DNA from: Deltaproteobacteria bacterium
GTDB taxonomy: Bacteria > Desulfobacterota > Syntrophorhabdia > Syntrophorhabdales > Syntrophorhabdaceae
Direction: 5' to 3'
Assembly (NCBI GenBank): GCA_029777945.1
Contig: JAKORG010000004.1
Coordinates: forward strand, 31,247-95,246
Length of the DNA: 64,000 nucleotides
A program made the position numbers and the translations under genes. Below the pieces are notes generated by a model. That model made no database searches, was not told the origin of the DNA, and saw nothing but the letters and a program-made list of their open reading frames with translations. This document shows positions 54,919 through 64,000 of the stretch, one piece after another (positions within the stretch are counted from its first letter, which is position 1; the number at the start of each line of letters is the position of its first letter).

Positions 54919-55267
54919 ACTTGAGGTGGCAGATAATTCAGGTGCAAAAAAATTAGGATGTATAAGGGTTTTAGGTGGTTCCCGCAAAAGATATGGAACA
55001 GTTGGTGATATAATCGTTGCCTCAGTAAAAGAGGTTATACCTAATTCAAAGGTTAAAAAGGGTGATGTGGTGAAGGCTGTAATAGTGCGAACAAAAAAAG
55101 AAATTAGAAGATACGACGGCTCTTATGTAAAGTTTGACGATAATTCTGCTGTTATAATTAACCAGTATAACGAACCAATAGGGACAAGGATTTTCGGGCC
55201 TGTTGCAAGAGAATTAAGGGCAAAGAAGTTTATGAAGATCGTATCCCTTGCACCGGAGGTCGTATAA
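54899..55267 (+). CDS. rplN: 50S ribosomal protein L14
   Basis: uL14 at the subunit interface. 122 residues: [50 protein letters not shown] in pieces, [23 protein letters not shown] and the C-terminal [10 protein letters not shown]. It begins inside rpsQ, 20 nt before that gene's end, in another frame. Confidence 0.97.
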   Translation: MIQEKTKLEVADNSGAKKLGCIRVLGGSRKRYGTVGDIIVASVKEVIPNSKVKKGDVVKAVIVRTKKEIRRYDGSYVKFDDNSAVIINQYNEPIGTRIFGPVARELRAKKFMKIVSLAPEVV

Positions 55268-55282
55268 TAAACAGGCACATAT

Positions 55283-55298
55283 ACTTCATGTATGAAGT
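55283..55298. promoter_or_regulatory. Small inverted repeat in the rplN-rplX gap
   Basis: ACTTCA and TGAAGT pair around TGTA in a 53-nt gap, the largest inside the S10-spc block. There is no U-tract. It could be an RNA processing or protein-binding site; function unknown. Confidence 0.35.
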
Positions 55299-55320
55299 TT
55301 AAGCTGAATCAGAGGTAGAT

Positions 55321-55647
55321 ATGGAAGAAAAGCAATATCATATAAAAAAGAATGATTTAGTAATAGTTATAACAGGTAAGGATAAGGGTAAGACAGGTAA
55401 AGTTTTAAGGATATTTAAGAAGAAAGACAGGGTCATAGTAGAAAAGGTAAATATGGTAAAAAGACATGTGAAGCCAAGCCAAAAAACCAAAGGCGGTATA
55501 CTGGAAAAAGAAAGCCCCATCCACGTTTCAAATGTGATGATATACTGCGAAAAATGTTCAAAGCCTGTGAGAGTTGGCAAGAAGGTGCTGGATGATGGTA
55601 AGAAGGTAAGGTTTTGTAAAAAATGTAATGAAGTAATAGATAAGTAG
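55321..55647 (+). CDS. rplX: 50S ribosomal protein L24
   Basis: uL24, an assembly initiator near the tunnel exit. 108 residues: [21 protein letters not shown] (KOW motif), [25 protein letters not shown] and a C-terminal zinc-ribbon-like CEKC...CKKC pair. 53 nt separate it from rplN. Confidence 0.96.
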   Translation: MEEKQYHIKKNDLVIVITGKDKGKTGKVLRIFKKKDRVIVEKVNMVKRHVKPSQKTKGGILEKESPIHVSNVMIYCEKCSKPVRVGKKVLDDGKKVRFCKKCNEVIDK

Positions 55648-55657
55648 GAGGAAATAT

Positions 55658-56200
55658 TTGAAGACAGAGTATATGGAATTCTACAAAAAAGAAGTAGTTC
55701 CTGCTTTGATGAGAAGGTTTAAGTATGAAAATATAATGGAAGTACCTAAGATAGAGAAGATTGTGGTAAATATTGGTATGGGTGAGGCAATTCAGAATAT
55801 TAAGACACTCGACAGTGCATCGAATGACATTATGGCAATTACAGGTCAAAAACCTGTTATAACAAAGGCAAAAAAATCCATTGCCTCTTTTAAATTAAGG
55901 GCAGGGATGCCCATAGGTGTTATGGTTACTTTAAGAGGGGCAAGGATGTATGAGTTTTTACATAAACTTGTAACAATAGTTTTACCGAGGGTCAGAGACT
56001 TCAAGGGTGTATCGCCGAAGTCCTTTGACGGAAGAGGCAATTATACACTTGGTTTAAGGGAGCAGATTATATTTCCAGAAATTGACTACGATAAAATTGA
56101 CAAGATACGCGGTATGAATATAACTATTACGACAACGGCTAAAACAGATGAAGAGGGTTACGAGCTTATAAAACTTATGGGTATGCCCTTCAGGAGCTGA
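55658..56200 (+). CDS. rplE: 50S ribosomal protein L5
   Basis: uL5 binds 5S rRNA. 180 residues: [50 protein letters not shown] in pieces, [19 protein letters not shown]. It starts with TTG: AGGAGG lies 6 nt before TTG 55658, whereas the next ATG (55673) is too far from it. Confidence 0.96.
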   Translation: MKTEYMEFYKKEVVPALMRRFKYENIMEVPKIEKIVVNIGMGEAIQNIKTLDSASNDIMAITGQKPVITKAKKSIASFKLRAGMPIGVMVTLRGARMYEFLHKLVTIVLPRVRDFKGVSPKSFDGRGNYTLGLREQIIFPEIDYDKIDKIRGMNITITTTAKTDEEGYELIKLMGMPFRS

Positions 56201-56211
56201 TGGAGGAATAA

Positions 56212-56397
56212 ATGGCAAGAAAGGCAATGATAGAAAAGTCAAAAAGAACCCCAAAGTTTAAAGTAAGGGTCAGAAATAGATGCGCATTGTGTGGCAGGCC
56301 AAGAGGATTTTTAAGAAAGTTCCAAATCTGCAGGATTTGTTTTAGAACCCATGCCTTAAAGGGAGAGATCCCGGGGGTTGTAAAATCGAGCTGGTAA
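56212..56397 (+). CDS. rpsN: 30S ribosomal protein S14, zinc-binding (type Z)
   Basis: uS14 in the 30S head. The 61-residue short form keeps both zinc CxxC pairs (CALC and CRIC) and ends [11 protein letters not shown], so it is the ancestral zinc-dependent type rather than the 101-residue zinc-free one. GGAGG precedes the ATG. Confidence 0.97.
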   Translation: MARKAMIEKSKRTPKFKVRVRNRCALCGRPRGFLRKFQICRICFRTHALKGEIPGVVKSSW

Positions 56398-56407
56398 GGG
56401 GGCATTG

Positions 56408-56812
56408 ATGACTACTATTGATCCAATAGCAGACATGTTAACAAGGATAAGGAATGCAATAATGGCGCGTCATGAATTTGTAGATGTTCCTTATTCGAAC
56501 ATGAAATACAGTATCTCAAAGATTTTAAAAGATGAAGGCTATATAAGAAACTGTAAAATTTTTGTAGATGAAAACAGAAAAAAATTTTTGAAAATCTATA
56601 TAAATTACGATGAAAATAACAACAGTGTGATAACGGGACTTAAAAAGATAAGTAAGCCCGGTAGAAGGGTATACATAAAGGCAAAGGATATACTGAAGGT
56701 CAAAAACAACAATCTCGGTTTGTTAATTATTTCAACTTCAAAAGGGCTTATGACAGATTTTAATGCTCGAAAAAACAATATTGGAGGGGAACCTCTCCTT
56801 ATGGTCTGGTGA
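56408..56812 (+). CDS. rpsH: 30S ribosomal protein S8
   Basis: uS8, central 16S binder and translational repressor of the spc operon in E. coli. 134 residues: IDPIADMLTRIRNA, KGYIRNC-like DEGYIRNCKIF, ISKPGRRVY and the C-terminal GGEPLLMVW (GGExLCxVW in most relatives). ATG 56408, with AAGGGGG upstream, is preferred to TTG 56405. Confidence 0.96.
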   Translation: MTTIDPIADMLTRIRNAIMARHEFVDVPYSNMKYSISKILKDEGYIRNCKIFVDENRKKFLKIYINYDENNNSVITGLKKISKPGRRVYIKAKDILKVKNNNLGLLIISTSKGLMTDFNARKNNIGGEPLLMVW

Positions 56813-56820
56813 GGTGGCAT

Positions 56821-57357
56821 ATGTCAAGGATCGGAAGAAAACCCATAACTCTACCGCAATCTATAAAGCTTGAGGTTAAAGACAGTGAGGTATTTGTCTC
56901 TGGTAAAACAGGGGTCTTAAAAAGAAAGATATTAGAGGGTATTTCCGTTGAGGTTGACGGAAATGTTGTATATGTAAAAAGGGCAAACGATGACAAAAAG
57001 ACTAAAGGCTATCATGGACTTATGAGAACCCTTATTGCGAATATGGTAGAGGGTATTGATAAAGGTTTTGAAAAAAAACTTGAAATCGTTGGAATTGGGT
57101 ATAGGGCTGAGATGCAGGGAAATGACCTAATTTTCTACCTCGGATATTCGCATCCCATAAGATTCCCTTTACCAGAAGGCATATCTGCCCAAGTAGAAAA
57201 GCAGACCCTCATAACCATAAAAGGGATAGACAAAGAACTTGTAGGGACAGTGGCAGCAAAGATAAGGGCACTGCGAAAACCTGATGTATACAAAAACAAA
57301 GGTATAAAATATGCCGGCGAAATCTTAAGAAAGAAGGCTGGTAAAAGCGGCAAATAA
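56821..57357 (+). CDS. rplF: 50S ribosomal protein L6
   Basis: uL6 near the factor-binding site. 178 residues: MSRIGRKPITLP, HGLMRTLIANMVEGI, GIGYRAEMQGNDL, GYSHPIRFPLPEGI and RKPDVYKNKGIKYAGE. ATG 56821 fits the family start; an in-frame ATG at 56809 would add four residues. Confidence 0.97.
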   Translation: MSRIGRKPITLPQSIKLEVKDSEVFVSGKTGVLKRKILEGISVEVDGNVVYVKRANDDKKTKGYHGLMRTLIANMVEGIDKGFEKKLEIVGIGYRAEMQGNDLIFYLGYSHPIRFPLPEGISAQVEKQTLITIKGIDKELVGTVAAKIRALRKPDVYKNKGIKYAGEILRKKAGKSGK

Positions 57358-57367
57358 GAGGTAAGAG

Positions 57368-57733
57368 ATGCTAAGAAAAGAAAAGGTTGAAGCAAGGCTA
57401 AAAAGAAAAAAGAGAATAAGAAAAAAAGTTTTTGGAACACAAGAAAAGCCAAGGCTTTGCGTTTATAAAAGCCTGAAAAACATTTATGCACAATTAATAG
57501 ATGATGAAAAGGGCATTACGATAACAGGTGTCTCCACACTTAATAAAGAGATTAAGGACCAGATAAAAAGTGGAGGGAATGTGGAGGCTGCAAAAAAAGT
57601 TGGTGAAGTTATCGGAAAAAAAGCAATAGAGTTAGGCATAAAAAAGGTGGTATTCGATAGAAATGGATTTAAATACCACGGTAGAATAAAGGCTGTCGGT
57701 GAAGGTGCAAGAGAAGCAGGGCTTTTATTTTAG
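57368..57733 (+). CDS. rplR: 50S ribosomal protein L18
   Basis: uL18, 5S rRNA partner of L5. 121 residues: a basic N-terminus ([14 protein letters not shown]), [33 protein letters not shown] and the signature [24 protein letters not shown]. Confidence 0.97.
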   Translation: MLRKEKVEARLKRKKRIRKKVFGTQEKPRLCVYKSLKNIYAQLIDDEKGITITGVSTLNKEIKDQIKSGGNVEAAKKVGEVIGKKAIELGIKKVVFDRNGFKYHGRIKAVGEGAREAGLLF

Positions 57734-57748
57734 TAAGGAGGTTCCATA

Positions 57749-58255
57749 TTGATAGAAAAAAAGGGTTTAGAGCTTGATGGTGTAGAATTACAAGATAGAC
57801 TCGTATATATAAATCGAGTTGCAAAAGTTGTTAAAGGTGGCCGTCGTTTTAGTTTTAGTGCCATTGTGGTAGTTGGAGATGGAAATGGTAGGGTTGGATA
57901 CGGTCTCGGAAAGGCGAACGAAGTCCCTGATGCCATAAGAAAGGCAATAGAACATGCAAAGAAAGACCTTGTAAAGGTCCCTGTAGTAAACGGCACAATA
58001 CCCCATCAGATAAAGGCAAAATACGGGACGAGCGAGGTGTTTATGAAGCCTGCTACTGAAGGAACCGGGGTTATAGCCGGTAGGGCAGTGAGGGCAGTGG
58101 TGGAAGTAGCCGGTATAAGGAACATCCTTACAAAATGTTATGGATCGAGAAACTACCACAATGTAGTTAAGGCAACAATAAAAGGTCTTACAATGCTTAA
58201 ATCCCCTGAAGTTTCTTTAAAACAGAGGGGAAAGGTCAAGACCGAGGAGGTTTAA
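57749..58255 (+). CDS. rpsE: 30S ribosomal protein S5
   Basis: uS5, decoding fidelity and mRNA helicase. 168 residues: [21 protein letters not shown] (split: [14 protein letters not shown]), [23 protein letters not shown] in pieces, [15 protein letters not shown] and [15 protein letters not shown] start with GGAGG 7 nt upstream and no alternative ATG. Confidence 0.97.
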   Translation: MIEKKGLELDGVELQDRLVYINRVAKVVKGGRRFSFSAIVVVGDGNGRVGYGLGKANEVPDAIRKAIEHAKKDLVKVPVVNGTIPHQIKAKYGTSEVFMKPATEGTGVIAGRAVRAVVEVAGIRNILTKCYGSRNYHNVVKATIKGLTMLKSPEVSLKQRGKVKTEEV

Positions 58256-58441
58256 GTGGCAGATAAACTAAAGATAAAGTGGGTAAAAAGCACCATTTCA
58301 TGCCCTAAAGACATGAGAGATACCATAAGAAGCCTCGGATTTAAGAAACTTAACGAAGAAAGGACAGTTAAAAATACACCAGAAATCAGAGGTATGATAA
58401 AAAAGGTAATCCATTTGGTAAAGGTTGTGGAGGAGATATAA
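58256..58441 (+). CDS. rpmD: 50S ribosomal protein L30
   Basis: uL30, 61 residues: IKWVKSTISCPKDMRDTIRSLG and VKNTPEIRGMIKKVIHLVKV. GTG start abutting the rpsE stop, with GAGGAGG upstream. The gene is missing from some lineages, so its presence is informative. Confidence 0.95.
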   Translation: MADKLKIKWVKSTISCPKDMRDTIRSLGFKKLNEERTVKNTPEIRGMIKKVIHLVKVVEEI

Positions 58442-58444
58442 AAT

Positions 58445-58888
58445 ATGAAACTCAGTGATCTAAAACCCGTTGAAGGTTCAACAAAAAAGAAAAAAAGGGT
58501 TGGCAGGGGAACAGGTTCCGGTCATGGAACTACGGCTACTTATGGACATAAAGGCCAGAGGGCGCGTAGTGGTGGCACAAAGGGAAAGAGTTTTGAAGGC
58601 GGTCAGATGCCATTGACAAGGAGAATACCAAAAAGGGGTTTTAAAAATCCCTTTAGGAAAGAATACAGTATTATAAAAATTAACGACCTTGAAAGATTTA
58701 AAGAAAAAGGTGAGGTAAGTATTGAGGACTTTATAAATAGCGGTCTTGTGAAGAAGATTAAAAGCGGTATTAAACTTTTATCAAGTGGTGAAATAGATTT
58801 TCCGATAAAGGTAAAGGTTCATAAGGCTTCTAAGGCTGCAATAAATAAGATAAAGAACTGCGGTGGTGATGTGGAGGTTATAGGCTAA
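58445..58888 (+). CDS. rplO: 50S ribosomal protein L15
   Basis: uL15, a late-assembly protein. 147 residues: LSDLKPVEGSTKKKKRVGRG, GSGHGTTATYGHKGQRARSG, FEGGQMPLTRRIPKRGFKN, HKASKAAINKIKNCGG. Its stop overlaps the secY start. Confidence 0.97.
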   Translation: MKLSDLKPVEGSTKKKKRVGRGTGSGHGTTATYGHKGQRARSGGTKGKSFEGGQMPLTRRIPKRGFKNPFRKEYSIIKINDLERFKEKGEVSIEDFINSGLVKKIKSGIKLLSSGEIDFPIKVKVHKASKAAINKIKNCGGDVEVIG

Positions 58889-60195
58889 TGGGAGGTTTCC
58901 AGAGTATTGGAAAAATCCCTGAGCTTAAAAGGAGGATTTTTGTAACCCTCGCACTCCTTGCTGTATATAGAATAGGTGTTCATATCCCCACACCAGGTAT
59001 AGACGGAAGGGTATTGGCTGGCATCTTTGAAAGGGCTAAAGGGACTTTACTTGGTTTTTTTGATATGTTTGCTGGCGGTGGGCTCGAAAGGCTTTCTGTA
59101 TTTGCCCTGGGTATTATGCCGTATATCAGCGCATCAATTATATTACAGCTTTTAACTGTAGTTATACCAACACTGGAAAGACTTTCAAAAGAGGGTGAGG
59201 CAGGCAGACGCAAGATAACCCAGTATACGAGATACGGAACCATAATAATAAGTCTGATACAGGGGTTTGGTATAGCAGTGGGGCTTGAACAGATGAGAGG
59301 TGCTGCAGGTGAGTTGGTAGTTTATAATCCTGGTTGGAGTTTTAGGCTCATGACCATGATAACATTGACTGCAGGCACATCATTTATTATGTGGCTTGGA
59401 GAACAGATAACGGAAAAGGGCATAGGGAATGGTATATCATTGATTATTTTTGCAGGTATTGTGGCAAGGATGCCCAATGCTATAGCAGGTACCATGAGCC
59501 TTGTGGCGTCAGGGGAAATGAATTGGTTTATTGTTTTAATAATCGTAATTATGATGCTTCTTGTAGTGGCTTTTATACTGTTTATGGAGACATCCCAGAG
59601 AAGGATTCCTGTTCAATATGCAAAGAGGGTTGTGGGAAGGAGAATGTACGGCGGCCAATCAACACACCTTCCTTTGAAGGTAAATACAGCAGGCGTTATA
59701 CCACCTATATTTGCCTCGTCAATTCTAATGTTTCCTGCTACCATTGCAAGCTTTATAGGCCATCCCTATATGAGGAAATTTGCCGAATGGCTGACACCGG
59801 GAAGCCTGCTCCATGAATTTTTGTATATTGCATTTATAATATTTTTCTGTTTTTTTTACACTGCAATAGTGTTTAATCCCGATAATGTGGCGGATAATAT
59901 GAAAAAATATGGAGGTTACATACCAGGCATAAGACCTGGAAAAAAGACTTCTGAATATATAGAAAAAATTTTATCGAGAATTACCTTTATAGGTGCATTA
60001 TATATATCTTTTGTATGTGTGCTCCCCACACTGCTGGTAAAGAAATTTAATGTGCCTTTCTATTTTGGTGGAACTGCCCTTCTAATAGTGGTGGGTGTTG
60101 CCCTCGATACTATACAACAGATAGAATCGCATCTAATTTTAAGACATTATGATGGTCTTGTAAAAAAATCGGCAAGGATGAAGGGTAGAAGATGA
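58888..60195 (+). CDS. secY: Protein translocase subunit SecY
   Basis: Pore of the Sec translocon in the inner membrane. 435 residues and ten hydrophobic segments; IPTPGID after TM1, FALGIMPYISASIILQLL in TM2b, GEQITEKGIGNGISLIIFAGI, the cytosolic loop QRRIPVQYAKRVVGRRMYGGQ (split: RRIPVQYAKR) and NPDNVADNMKKYGGYIPGIRPGK in pieces. TAATG overlap with rplO. adk, its usual downstream neighbour, is missing. Confidence 0.97.
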   Translation: MGGFQSIGKIPELKRRIFVTLALLAVYRIGVHIPTPGIDGRVLAGIFERAKGTLLGFFDMFAGGGLERLSVFALGIMPYISASIILQLLTVVIPTLERLSKEGEAGRRKITQYTRYGTIIISLIQGFGIAVGLEQMRGAAGELVVYNPGWSFRLMTMITLTAGTSFIMWLGEQITEKGIGNGISLIIFAGIVARMPNAIAGTMSLVASGEMNWFIVLIIVIMMLLVVAFILFMETSQRRIPVQYAKRVVGRRMYGGQSTHLPLKVNTAGVIPPIFASSILMFPATIASFIGHPYMRKFAEWLTPGSLLHEFLYIAFIIFFCFFYTAIVFNPDNVADNMKKYGGYIPGIRPGKKTSEYIEKILSRITFIGALYISFVCVLPTLLVKKFNVPFYFGGTALLIVVGVALDTIQQIESHLILRHYDGLVKKSARMKGRR

Positions 60196-60225
60196 TATAT
60201 AATTTACCCTTAAAAAAGATATTTG

Positions 60226-60978
60226 ATGATTGTTTTAAAGACAAGAAACGAGATTGAGAAGATAAGAGCTGCAAGCAAGTATGCGATGGAGATATTGCTT
60301 TATATAAAGGATTTTATAAAAGAAGGCATAAAAACTATGGAGCTCGAAAGGTTATGTGAGGACAGAATAAAACAATATAGTAAAAAGGTGAGACCTGCCT
60401 TCAAGGGGTATAATGGTTACCCTTATTGTTTATGTATTTCTGTAAACGACGAAGTAGTTCACGGGATGCCAAACGAAAGGGTGTTAAAAAGAGGTGATAT
60501 TGTAAGTCTTGATTTTGGCATTGAATACGATGGCTTTTACGGTGATGTAGCATTGACAGAGGGCGTTGGCGACATATCAGAGGATGCAAAGAGGCTACTT
60601 TTGATAACCGAAGAATCACTGTATAAAGGAATAAACGAAACCAGAGAAGGGAATAGATTAAACGATATTTCCTATGCTATTCAGCATCATGTAGAGTCGG
60701 CTGGTTTTTCAGTAGTTAGGGAATTTGTAGGGCACGGAATAGGCAGGAACCTTCATGAGGAACCTCAGGTGCCCAATTTTGGTGAAAAAGGTAAAGGAAT
60801 TAGGTTGAAAAAAGGTATGGTTTTTGCTATAGAACCTATGGTAAATATGGGAAATTACAAAGTTTATATAAAAGAAAATGGCTGGACAGCAGCTACAGTA
60901 GATGGATCTTTATCTGCACATTTTGAACACACTGTGGCTATAACCGATAAAGGAACAGAGATATTAAGTAAGTTATAA
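60226..60978 (+). CDS. map: Methionine aminopeptidase, type I
   Basis: Removes the initiator Met. 250 residues: [18 protein letters not shown] with the conserved His (about 78), the two metal Asp residues in [34 protein letters not shown] (metal His) and the Glu residues in FAIEPMV and [12 protein letters not shown] 60226 lies 30 nt after secY with no clear ribosome site; a TTG directly precedes it. Confidence 0.96.
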   Translation: MIVLKTRNEIEKIRAASKYAMEILLYIKDFIKEGIKTMELERLCEDRIKQYSKKVRPAFKGYNGYPYCLCISVNDEVVHGMPNERVLKRGDIVSLDFGIEYDGFYGDVALTEGVGDISEDAKRLLLITEESLYKGINETREGNRLNDISYAIQHHVESAGFSVVREFVGHGIGRNLHEEPQVPNFGEKGKGIRLKKGMVFAIEPMVNMGNYKVYIKENGWTAATVDGSLSAHFEHTVAITDKGTEILSKL

Positions 60979-60988
60979 AAAGACGTAT

Positions 60989-61207
60989 ATGCCAAAAGGT
61001 GAAGGAATAGAAATAGAAGGAACGGTAATTGAACCATTGCCCAATGCGATGTTCAGGGTAGAACTGCCTAATGGTCATAAGGTTCTTGCCCATGTTTCAG
61101 GAAAGATGAGGATGCATTATATAAAAATACTTAAAGGTGATAAGGTTGTAGTTGAATTATCGCCTTATGATCTAACGAGAGGCAGAATAATTTACAGGGT
61201 CAAATAG
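60989..61207 (+). CDS. infA: Translation initiation factor IF-1
   Basis: Small OB-fold protein blocking the A site during initiation. 72 residues: [35 protein letters not shown] in pieces ([24 protein letters not shown]), RILKGDKV-like [22 protein letters not shown]. No clear Shine-Dalgarno; 10 nt after map. Confidence 0.97.
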   Translation: MPKGEGIEIEGTVIEPLPNAMFRVELPNGHKVLAHVSGKMRMHYIKILKGDKVVVELSPYDLTRGRIIYRVK

Positions 61208-61216
61208 GAGGAAGTC

Positions 61217-61330
61217 ATGAAGGTTAGGCCTTCGGTAAAAAAAAGGTGTGATAAATGCAAGATAATCCGTAGAAAAGGCGTTATTAGGGTAATTTGTGAA
61301 AACCCCAAACATAAACAGAGACAGGGTTAA
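61217..61330 (+). CDS. rpmJ: 50S ribosomal protein L36
   Basis: bL36, 37 residues, zinc-binding type with all ligands: [17 protein letters not shown], then [13 protein letters not shown] (Cys, Cys, Cys, His). AGGAGG is 6 nt before the ATG. Its length puts it below common frame-length cut-offs. Confidence 0.97.
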   Translation: MKVRPSVKKRCDKCKIIRRKGVIRVICENPKHKQRQG

Positions 61331-61341
61331 GGAGGTAAGTT

Positions 61342-61710
61342 TTGGCAAGGATTGCAGGTGTTGATATACCAAGGGACAAGAGGATAGAGATAGCGCTGAC
61401 CTATATTTACGGTATAGGAAGGACCCTATCTAATAAGATACTGGCAGAGGCTGGGATTAGCCCTGATAAGAGAACAAATGCTCTGTCCGACGAAGAGATT
61501 GCAAAGATAAGAGATATAATTGAGAATTCTTATAAGGTGGAAGGTGATTTAAGAAAAGAGGTTAGTATAAACATTAAGAGATTAATGGATATAGGATGTT
61601 ATAGAGGCTTAAGGCACAGAAAAGGTCTACCTGTTAGAGGCCAAAGGACGAGGACAAATGCCAGGACAAGGAAGGGGCCCAGAAAATCACAGATGAAAAG
61701 AAAAAAGTGA
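61342..61710 (+). CDS. rpsM: 30S ribosomal protein S13
   Basis: uS13 in the 30S head, contacting P-site tRNA. 122 residues: [61 protein letters not shown] in pieces. TTG start with GGAGG 6 nt upstream. Confidence 0.97.
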   Translation: MARIAGVDIPRDKRIEIALTYIYGIGRTLSNKILAEAGISPDKRTNALSDEEIAKIRDIIENSYKVEGDLRKEVSINIKRLMDIGCYRGLRHRKGLPVRGQRTRTNARTRKGPRKSQMKRKK

Positions 61711-61727
61711 AAAGATGAGGTGAGGGA

Positions 61728-62117
61728 ATGGCAAAAGCAAGAAGAACCGGTAAAAAGAAGGTAAAAAAGAATATTCCTGCTGGTAATGCGTATATACAGT
61801 CGAGTTTTAATAACACGATTATTACCATTACTGATCCGCAGGGTAATGTAATATCATGGTCAAGCGGTGGGGTTGTTGGGTTTAAGGGTTCAAGGAAAAG
61901 CACACCCTTTGCCGCACAGCTTGCTGCTGAAAATGCTGCAAAAAAGGCAATGGAAAATGGATTAAAAACAGTAGATGTTTTTATTAAAGGACCGGGAGCA
62001 GGGAGAGAAGCGGCATTGAGGGCTCTTCAGAGCGCAGGCTTAAAAATTCATATGATTAGGGATATAACACCGATACCTCATAATGGGTGTAGACCACCTA
62101 AAAGAAGAAGGGTTTAA
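61728..62117 (+). CDS. rpsK: 30S ribosomal protein S11
   Basis: uS11 on the 30S platform. 129 residues: [76 protein letters not shown] in pieces. GAGGTGAGGG precedes the ATG. Confidence 0.97.
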   Translation: MAKARRTGKKKVKKNIPAGNAYIQSSFNNTIITITDPQGNVISWSSGGVVGFKGSRKSTPFAAQLAAENAAKKAMENGLKTVDVFIKGPGAGREAALRALQSAGLKIHMIRDITPIPHNGCRPPKRRRV

Positions 62118-62128
62118 GGAGGAAGGCT

Positions 62129-62749
62129 TTGTCGAGATATATAGGACCATCTTGCAGGTTATGTAGAAGGGAAGGAATAAAACTTTTCCTTAAAGGAGAG
62201 AGGTGTTTTACAGAAAAATGTGCCATTGAAAAGAGAAATTATCCCCCTGGAGTGCATGGTGGGACAAGGGGGAAGATGATGGAATACGGTATAAGGCTTA
62301 GGGAAAAACAAAAGGTAAGAAGAATATACGGACTGAGCGAGAAACAATTCAAAAGATTCTTTAATATGGCAGAGAGAAAGCCCGGTATTACAGGTTTTAA
62401 TTTTCTTGTGCTTTTAGAAAGACGCCTTGATAGTATGGTATACAGGCTTGGTTTTGCCACTTCTCGTAAAGAGGCAAGACAGTTAGTATCCCATAAACAC
62501 ATATTGGTTAATGGAAAATGTGTAAATATAGCTTCTTATCTTGTTAAGGCAGGTGATGTAATCTCTGTGAAGAATAAAGATTTACCTACAGTAAAAAATG
62601 CCCTCGAGACAGTAGTGAGAAGGGGAGTCCCACCATGGATTGAACTCGATAAAGAGAACATGAAGGGTATCATACGCCAATTGCCTACAAGAGAAGATAT
62701 AACAATGCCCATAAAAGAACAACTCATCGTTGAATACTATTCAAGATAG
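62129..62749 (+). CDS. rpsD: 30S ribosomal protein S4, zinc-binding type
   Basis: uS4, primary 16S binder and alpha-operon repressor in E. coli. 206 residues; the N-terminal zinc site is complete (CRLC, then C and C within [12 protein letters not shown]), followed by [12 protein letters not shown] and an S4 RNA-binding domain ([31 protein letters not shown] in pieces). TTG start with AGGAGG upstream. Confidence 0.97.
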   Translation: MSRYIGPSCRLCRREGIKLFLKGERCFTEKCAIEKRNYPPGVHGGTRGKMMEYGIRLREKQKVRRIYGLSEKQFKRFFNMAERKPGITGFNFLVLLERRLDSMVYRLGFATSRKEARQLVSHKHILVNGKCVNIASYLVKAGDVISVKNKDLPTVKNALETVVRRGVPPWIELDKENMKGIIRQLPTREDITMPIKEQLIVEYYSR

Positions 62750-62775
62750 CTTGCCCCGAAGGAGGGTAATAATAT

Positions 62776-63801
62776 ATGTTTGAGAAAAATTGGCAGGAAT
62801 TAATAAAACCAGCTAAGATTGATATTGAAAAGAAAGAGGTTAATTATCTGAAGTTTTCGGCAGAACCTTTTGAAAGGGGTTACGGCTATACGATTGGCAA
62901 TTCCTTAAGAAGGGTGCTATTATCATCTATTATGGGTAGTGCCATAACCTCTGTCTGGATTGATGGCGTGAACCATGAATTTTCGACCATTAGGGGCGTT
63001 AAAGAGGATGTAACAGAGCTTATCTTGAATCTTAAAAAGGTTGTTTTGAAATTAACAGAGGATAAAGAAAAAATATTAAAGATAGATGCAAAGGGAAAAA
63101 CAGAGATTAAGGCTGGAGATATACTCCATGACGGAACAGTGGAGATAATAAATAAAGACCATCATATTGCCACATTAAGTGAAGACGCAAGACTTTATAT
63201 GGAGTTAAAGGTAAAAACAGGTAGGGGTTATGTTCCTGCAGAGATGAATTACGATGAAAACGCACCCCTTGGCACCATACCCATTGATTCCATTTACACA
63301 CCTATAAAAAAGGTAAGCTATAATGTAAGCCCTGCAAGGGTTGGTTTTAGGACAGATTACGATAAACTTACGATGGAGATATGGACAAACGGAAGTATAA
63401 ATCCCCTTGATGCCCTATCTTTTGCTGCAAAGATCATAAAGGAACAGATGAAAATCTTCATTCACTTTGATGAAAAGGAAGAAGAAGAGGAGATGGAGGC
63501 CCAGGTTAAACCTGCAGAAAGACAGGATTTTAACGAAAATCTGTTCAGAAGTGTTGACGAATTCGAACTATCTGTTAGAAGTGCAAATTGTTTAAAGAAT
63601 GCAGACATTAAGTATATAGGTGAGCTTGTTCAAAAAACAGAGCAGGAGATTCTTACCACAAAGAATTTTGGAAGAAAATCTCTTAATGAAATAAAGGAGA
63701 TCCTTGCCTGTATGGGATTAAGGCTTGGATTAAAGCTTGAAAACTTTCCATCAAGAGAAGAACTGGATAAGATGGCTGTAAAAAGAAAAGACCATATGTA
63801 G
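62776..63801 (+). CDS. rpoA: DNA-directed RNA polymerase subunit alpha
   Basis: Assembly platform of RNA polymerase. 341 residues: an N-terminal domain ([51 protein letters not shown] in pieces) and an acidic linker ([10 protein letters not shown]), then the C-terminal domain that binds UP elements and activators ([20 protein letters not shown] and [14 protein letters not shown]). AAGGAGG precedes the ATG. Confidence 0.97.
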   Translation: MFEKNWQELIKPAKIDIEKKEVNYLKFSAEPFERGYGYTIGNSLRRVLLSSIMGSAITSVWIDGVNHEFSTIRGVKEDVTELILNLKKVVLKLTEDKEKILKIDAKGKTEIKAGDILHDGTVEIINKDHHIATLSEDARLYMELKVKTGRGYVPAEMNYDENAPLGTIPIDSIYTPIKKVSYNVSPARVGFRTDYDKLTMEIWTNGSINPLDALSFAAKIIKEQMKIFIHFDEKEEEEEMEAQVKPAERQDFNENLFRSVDEFELSVRSANCLKNADIKYIGELVQKTEQEILTTKNFGRKSLNEIKEILACMGLRLGLKLENFPSREELDKMAVKRKDHM

Positions 63802-63814
63802 ATAGAGGTTTATC

Positions 63815-64000
63815 ATGAGGCATTTAAGAAAGGTAAAAAAACTTAACAGGACAAAAAGTCACAGAGAGGCTTTGTTAAAAAATCTTGCAATCTCTCTTCT
63901 TGAACATGAAAGTATAAAGACAACAGATGCAAAGGCGAGGGCATTGAAAAGTGTTGCTGACAAACTGATAACCTTAGCTAAAAAGAAGGATATGCATTCC
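63815..64000 (+). CDS. rplQ: 50S ribosomal protein L17 (3' partial)
   Basis: bL17 near the tunnel exit. The first 62 residues are visible: [23 protein letters not shown] in pieces ([31 protein letters not shown]) and [25 protein letters not shown] precedes the ATG. The gene runs off the end of the window and normally closes the alpha operon. Confidence 0.95.
   Translation, partial: MRHLRKVKKLNRTKSHREALLKNLAISLLEHESIKTTDAKARALKSVADKLITLAKKKDMHS

Noticed and set aside
1..64000. CRISPR array, insertion sequence, prophage or integron
   Set aside because: No regularly spaced repeats, transposase, integrase or phage structural genes were seen; all sizeable frames are accounted for by chromosomal genes.

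Overview
The window is AT-rich, densely packed bacterial chromosome and looks like a Desulfobacterota-type (former deltaproteobacterial) anaerobe. The clues are an AhbA/B-type protein of the siroheme-to-heme route, a seven-CxxCH cytochrome beside a TAT-exported fumarate-reductase-like flavoprotein, a sigma-54 activator, a DapL-type diaminopimelate aminotransferase, an OFA-type carboxylate transporter, an Mla lipid-transport cluster (so a Gram-negative envelope) and a tiny AURKAIP1/COX24-like (bS22-like) ribosomal protein. The phylum is an inference from gene content only. No insertion sequence, prophage or CRISPR array was seen.

Layout. 1-4671: 3' part of recB, then recD. 4680-6976: divergent moeB/thiF-like gene and a bS22-like gene followed by a phosphofructokinase. 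6980-13721 (minus): one tightly overlapping run, ahb-like, hemL, alr, mlaE, mlaF, mlaD and a WP-repeat envelope protein. 13871-15034: dapL-like aminotransferase. 15055-19285 (minus): membrane protein, SDR, spore-photoproduct-lyase-like radical SAM protein, ParB-like protein, DUF523-DUF1722 protein. 19320-22535: a purF-like gene whose product lacks the N-terminal Cys nucleophile, divergent from glnS. 22619-30126: heptaheme cytochrome and flavoprotein, a divergent sigma-54 activator with well-placed tandem palindromes, and a hybrid histidine kinase.

30143-43910 is the outstanding part: a single overlapping operon of 15 genes carrying the whole shikimate pathway (aroF, aroB, aroD, aroE-aroK fusion, aroA, aroC), chorismate mutase, tyrA and the complete trp pathway (trpE G D C F B A). 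In front lies a short open frame packed with Tyr, Trp and Phe codons, then mutually exclusive antiterminator and terminator helices. This is a ribosome-mediated attenuator that appears to sense all three aromatic amino acids at once. The operon's DAHP synthase has no regulatory domain, so control of entry into the pathway may rest largely on this leader.

43962-46177 (minus): uppP, tRNA-Arg(ACG) and an OFA-family transporter. 46386-64000: the str-S10-spc-alpha ribosomal supercluster from rpsL to a truncated rplQ, with rplC (L3) precisely missing between rpsJ and rplD, adk missing between secY and map, and several ribosomal genes starting with TTG.
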